Source: Desulfosporosinus sp. HMP52 (lineage in GTDB: Bacteria > Bacillota > Desulfitobacteriia > Desulfitobacteriales > Desulfitobacteriaceae). Taken from it: 64,000 nt of DNA. The notes under the pieces were generated by a model. That model was not told the origin of the DNA and made no database searches. It saw only the letters and a program-made list of their open reading frames with translations. Of the stretch, positions 62,662-64,000 are shown one piece after another (the stretch's first letter is position 1; each line of letters begins with the position of its first letter). The position numbers were made by a program, and so were the translations under genes. The stretch lies in contig NZ_JMGA01000039.1 of NCBI RefSeq assembly GCF_000765145.1, positions 62,001-126,000 of the forward strand. Reading direction: 5' to 3'.

Positions 62662-63627
62662 ATGAAAAGGGTGTTCAGTATTCTATTAATGATGAGTGTC
62701 TTGCTTACAGGATGCAACAGTTCAAGTCCAAAGGTTGAAACGGATAGTGTGGCTGAAGCAAGTAAACCTGTTTTCGTAATGGCTGGAATTATTGATGCAA
62801 ACGAAAAAACACAAATTATCAGCAAACTTTCTGCTAAGGTTCTTGAAAGTTCAGTTGAAGTTGGAACGGTAGTTCAGAAGGGTGATTTGCTAATTAGCCT
62901 AGACACAAAGGATATTGAAGCGCAGGTGGCACAGGCGCAGGCAGGGGTTAATACGGCCCAGGCAAATCTGAAAAAAATGGAGGCTGGTGCGCGCCCGGAA
63001 CAAATTGCTCAAGCAGAGGCAAATTTAGAAAGTGCAAAGATAAGTTATACCAATTCTAAAAATAATCTTGAGCGGAACCAACAGCTTTTAGCGGCTGGGG
63101 CAATATCTCAAGCCCAGTTTGAATCTGTTCAGACTCAGTTTGCTGCGGCTCATGCACAATACGATTCGGCCCAAAACCAACTAAACCTATTAGTAAAAGG
63201 CGAATCACCGGAATCTCTAGATGTCTTGAGGGCACAAGTAGCTCAATCCCAGGCAGCCTTAGAACTTGCTCAGACTCAGTTAGCAAATGGAAGGATTGTG
63301 TCCCCCATCTCCGGAGTTGTCAGTGTAAAAAATATTAATCTAGGTGAACTAGCGACTCCGGGGGTAGCCTTGATCTCGGTAGTTAATCTTGATTCCTTGT
63401 TTGTTAAAGCTTCTTTGCCGGATGGATTTATTGAAGATGTTAAGGTTGGGGACGAAGTTGTAGTTAAAGTACCGGATATTAAAGAGCAACAATTTAACGG
63501 AAAAATATCAATGATAGATCCTGTCATCGATTCACGCAGCAAAAGCGTTTTAGTAAGAATAAATCTTGATAACCACGATTCTGTGTTGAAACCAGGAATG
63601 CTGGCTGAAATCGGTCTGATTAAATAA
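62662..63627 (+). CDS. Efflux membrane-fusion (HlyD-type) lipoprotein
   Basis: A 321-residue lipoprotein with lipobox LLTGC. It has the usual order: lipoyl-like half, a long coiled coil of heptads (residues about 75-180, rich in Ala/Gln/Glu), second lipoyl half (GRIVSPISGVVSVKNINLGE), then a beta-barrel. It links an inner-membrane pump to export of a drug or other solute. ATG 62662 follows GGGGG; a frame from 62617 adds a tail. Followed 15 nt later by another HlyD-type gene. Confidence 0.87.
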   Translation: MKRVFSILLMMSVLLTGCNSSSPKVETDSVAEASKPVFVMAGIIDANEKTQIISKLSAKVLESSVEVGTVVQKGDLLISLDTKDIEAQVAQAQAGVNTAQANLKKMEAGARPEQIAQAEANLESAKISYTNSKNNLERNQQLLAAGAISQAQFESVQTQFAAAHAQYDSAQNQLNLLVKGESPESLDVLRAQVAQSQAALELAQTQLANGRIVSPISGVVSVKNINLGELATPGVALISVVNLDSLFVKASLPDGFIEDVKVGDEVVVKVPDIKEQQFNGKISMIDPVIDSRSKSVLVRINLDNHDSVLKPGMLAEIGLIK

Positions 63628-63642
63628 GGGTAGGTGGAGAAG

Positions 63643-64000
63643 ATGGCTGACAAGCGGAAAAAACTCATTTCTTTAATTGTTGGAGTAATGATGATTGCTT
63701 TAGCTAGTGTTGCTAGCTATTATTGGTATAAAAATGCATACTACGTTTCAACGGAGGATGCACGAGTCGCCGGTGATCTGGTAAGTGTAAGTCCGCAGAT
63801 TTCAGGTAAGCTCTTAGAACTAAATATTAGTGAGGGAGATACAGTTGTTAAGGATCAAATCTTAGGACGTCAAGGGATGAGTGGTCCTCAAGAGACAAAC
63901 ATTGACCAATCTGTTTTTAGAGCACCTATTAATGGGATAATTATTAAGAAGCAAGGTACTGTCGGGGAATTTATTTCTGCGGGTCAAACAGTGGCCATAA
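63643..64000 (+). CDS. HlyD-type efflux protein, partial (EmrA-like)
   Basis: The first 119 residues before the window edge. An N-terminal helix (about 8-27) is followed by VSTEDARVAGDLVSVSPQISGKL, the lipoyl-type start typical of EmrA-like adaptors, then SPIN-like APINGIIIKKQG. The coiled coil is absent or very short: the two lipoyl halves nearly touch (about 60-75). ATG 63643 follows GGTGGAG. Second gene of the efflux operon. Confidence 0.8.
   Translation, partial: MADKRKKLISLIVGVMMIALASVASYYWYKNAYYVSTEDARVAGDLVSVSPQISGKLLELNISEGDTVVKDQILGRQGMSGPQETNIDQSVFRAPINGIIIKKQGTVGEFISAGQTVAI

Overview
The window looks like chromosome of a low-GC, endospore-forming, anaerobic Firmicute close to Desulfosporosinus or Desulfitobacterium. 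This is inferred from gene content, not from a marker gene. Supporting points are spore genes (a LysM/GH18 cortex hydrolase and a CotD-like coat protein), anaerobic respiration genes (NrfHA, a molybdopterin oxidoreductase, an NrfC/NrfD pair), lactate and 2-hydroxyacid metabolism, futalosine-route menaquinone genes, T-box regulation, strong AGGAGG ribosome sites with frequent GTG/TTG starts, and two genes read through in-frame TGA as selenocysteine. I saw no transposase, prophage, CRISPR array, rRNA or tRNA.

Layout. 1-6.9 kb: a cut-off aminotransferase, a Nudix hydrolase, a T-box with a Trp (TGG) specifier driving a TrpXYZ-type ABC transporter, a PaaG-like enoyl-CoA hydratase family protein and a cyclase-family hydrolase. 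7-11 kb: a VanX-CapA fusion protein, then lactate permease on the minus strand. 11-20 kb: a MerR/TipAS regulator with its own 19-bp-spacer promoter, an MFS efflux gene behind a short leader peptide and a terminator that contains its ribosome site, a four-gene operon (metallo-hydrolase, GlcD, GlcF, LarA), and a second copy of the Trp T-box with an orphan TrpX. 20-27 kb: nitrilase-family amidase, a glutaredoxin-like selenoprotein, an aminotransferase/2-hydroxyacid dehydrogenase pair, a phosphoesterase, a B3/B4 protein and HtrA. 27-38 kb: molybdopterin oxidoreductase, spore hydrolase, NrfHA nitrite reductase, a Ca2+/H+ exchanger, a two-gene SUF-like Fe-S assembly locus, and small proteins. 38-48 kb: L,D-transpeptidase, FUSC-like protein, TrkAH potassium uptake, NrfC/NrfD, RidA and a TDT transporter. 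48-56.5 kb: a DsbA/FrnE-like selenoprotein beside a small siroheme reductase, MqnB/MqnD, CotD-like protein, URO-D methyltransferase, phenylacetate-CoA ligase with a leader attenuator, and a second lactate-permease-family protein. 56.5-64 kb: GNAT, NRDE and ASKHA-domain proteins, a soluble MCP/Cache receptor, small proteins including a 32-residue Arg/Trp-rich peptide, and the start of an efflux operon.

How the genes fit together. The 8.6-23.8 kb stretch is rich in 2-hydroxyacid functions: uptake (LldP), racemisation (LarA), oxidation (GlcDF) and reduction (the dehydrogenase), suited to lactate or glycolate use by an anaerobe. Menaquinone made through MqnB/MqnD would feed NrfH/NrfA nitrite reduction. 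The two Trp T-boxes tie both TrpX copies to uncharged tRNA-Trp and so to tryptophan supply.

The strongest less-ordinary signals are two selenoprotein genes that a standard caller truncates or misses. In each, TGA replaces the first Cys of a thioredoxin-fold CxxC motif, and a SECIS-like hairpin with an AGTT loop lies just downstream. Next come the duplicated T-box/trpX unit, the leader-peptide attenuators and the Arg/Trp-rich micro-gene.
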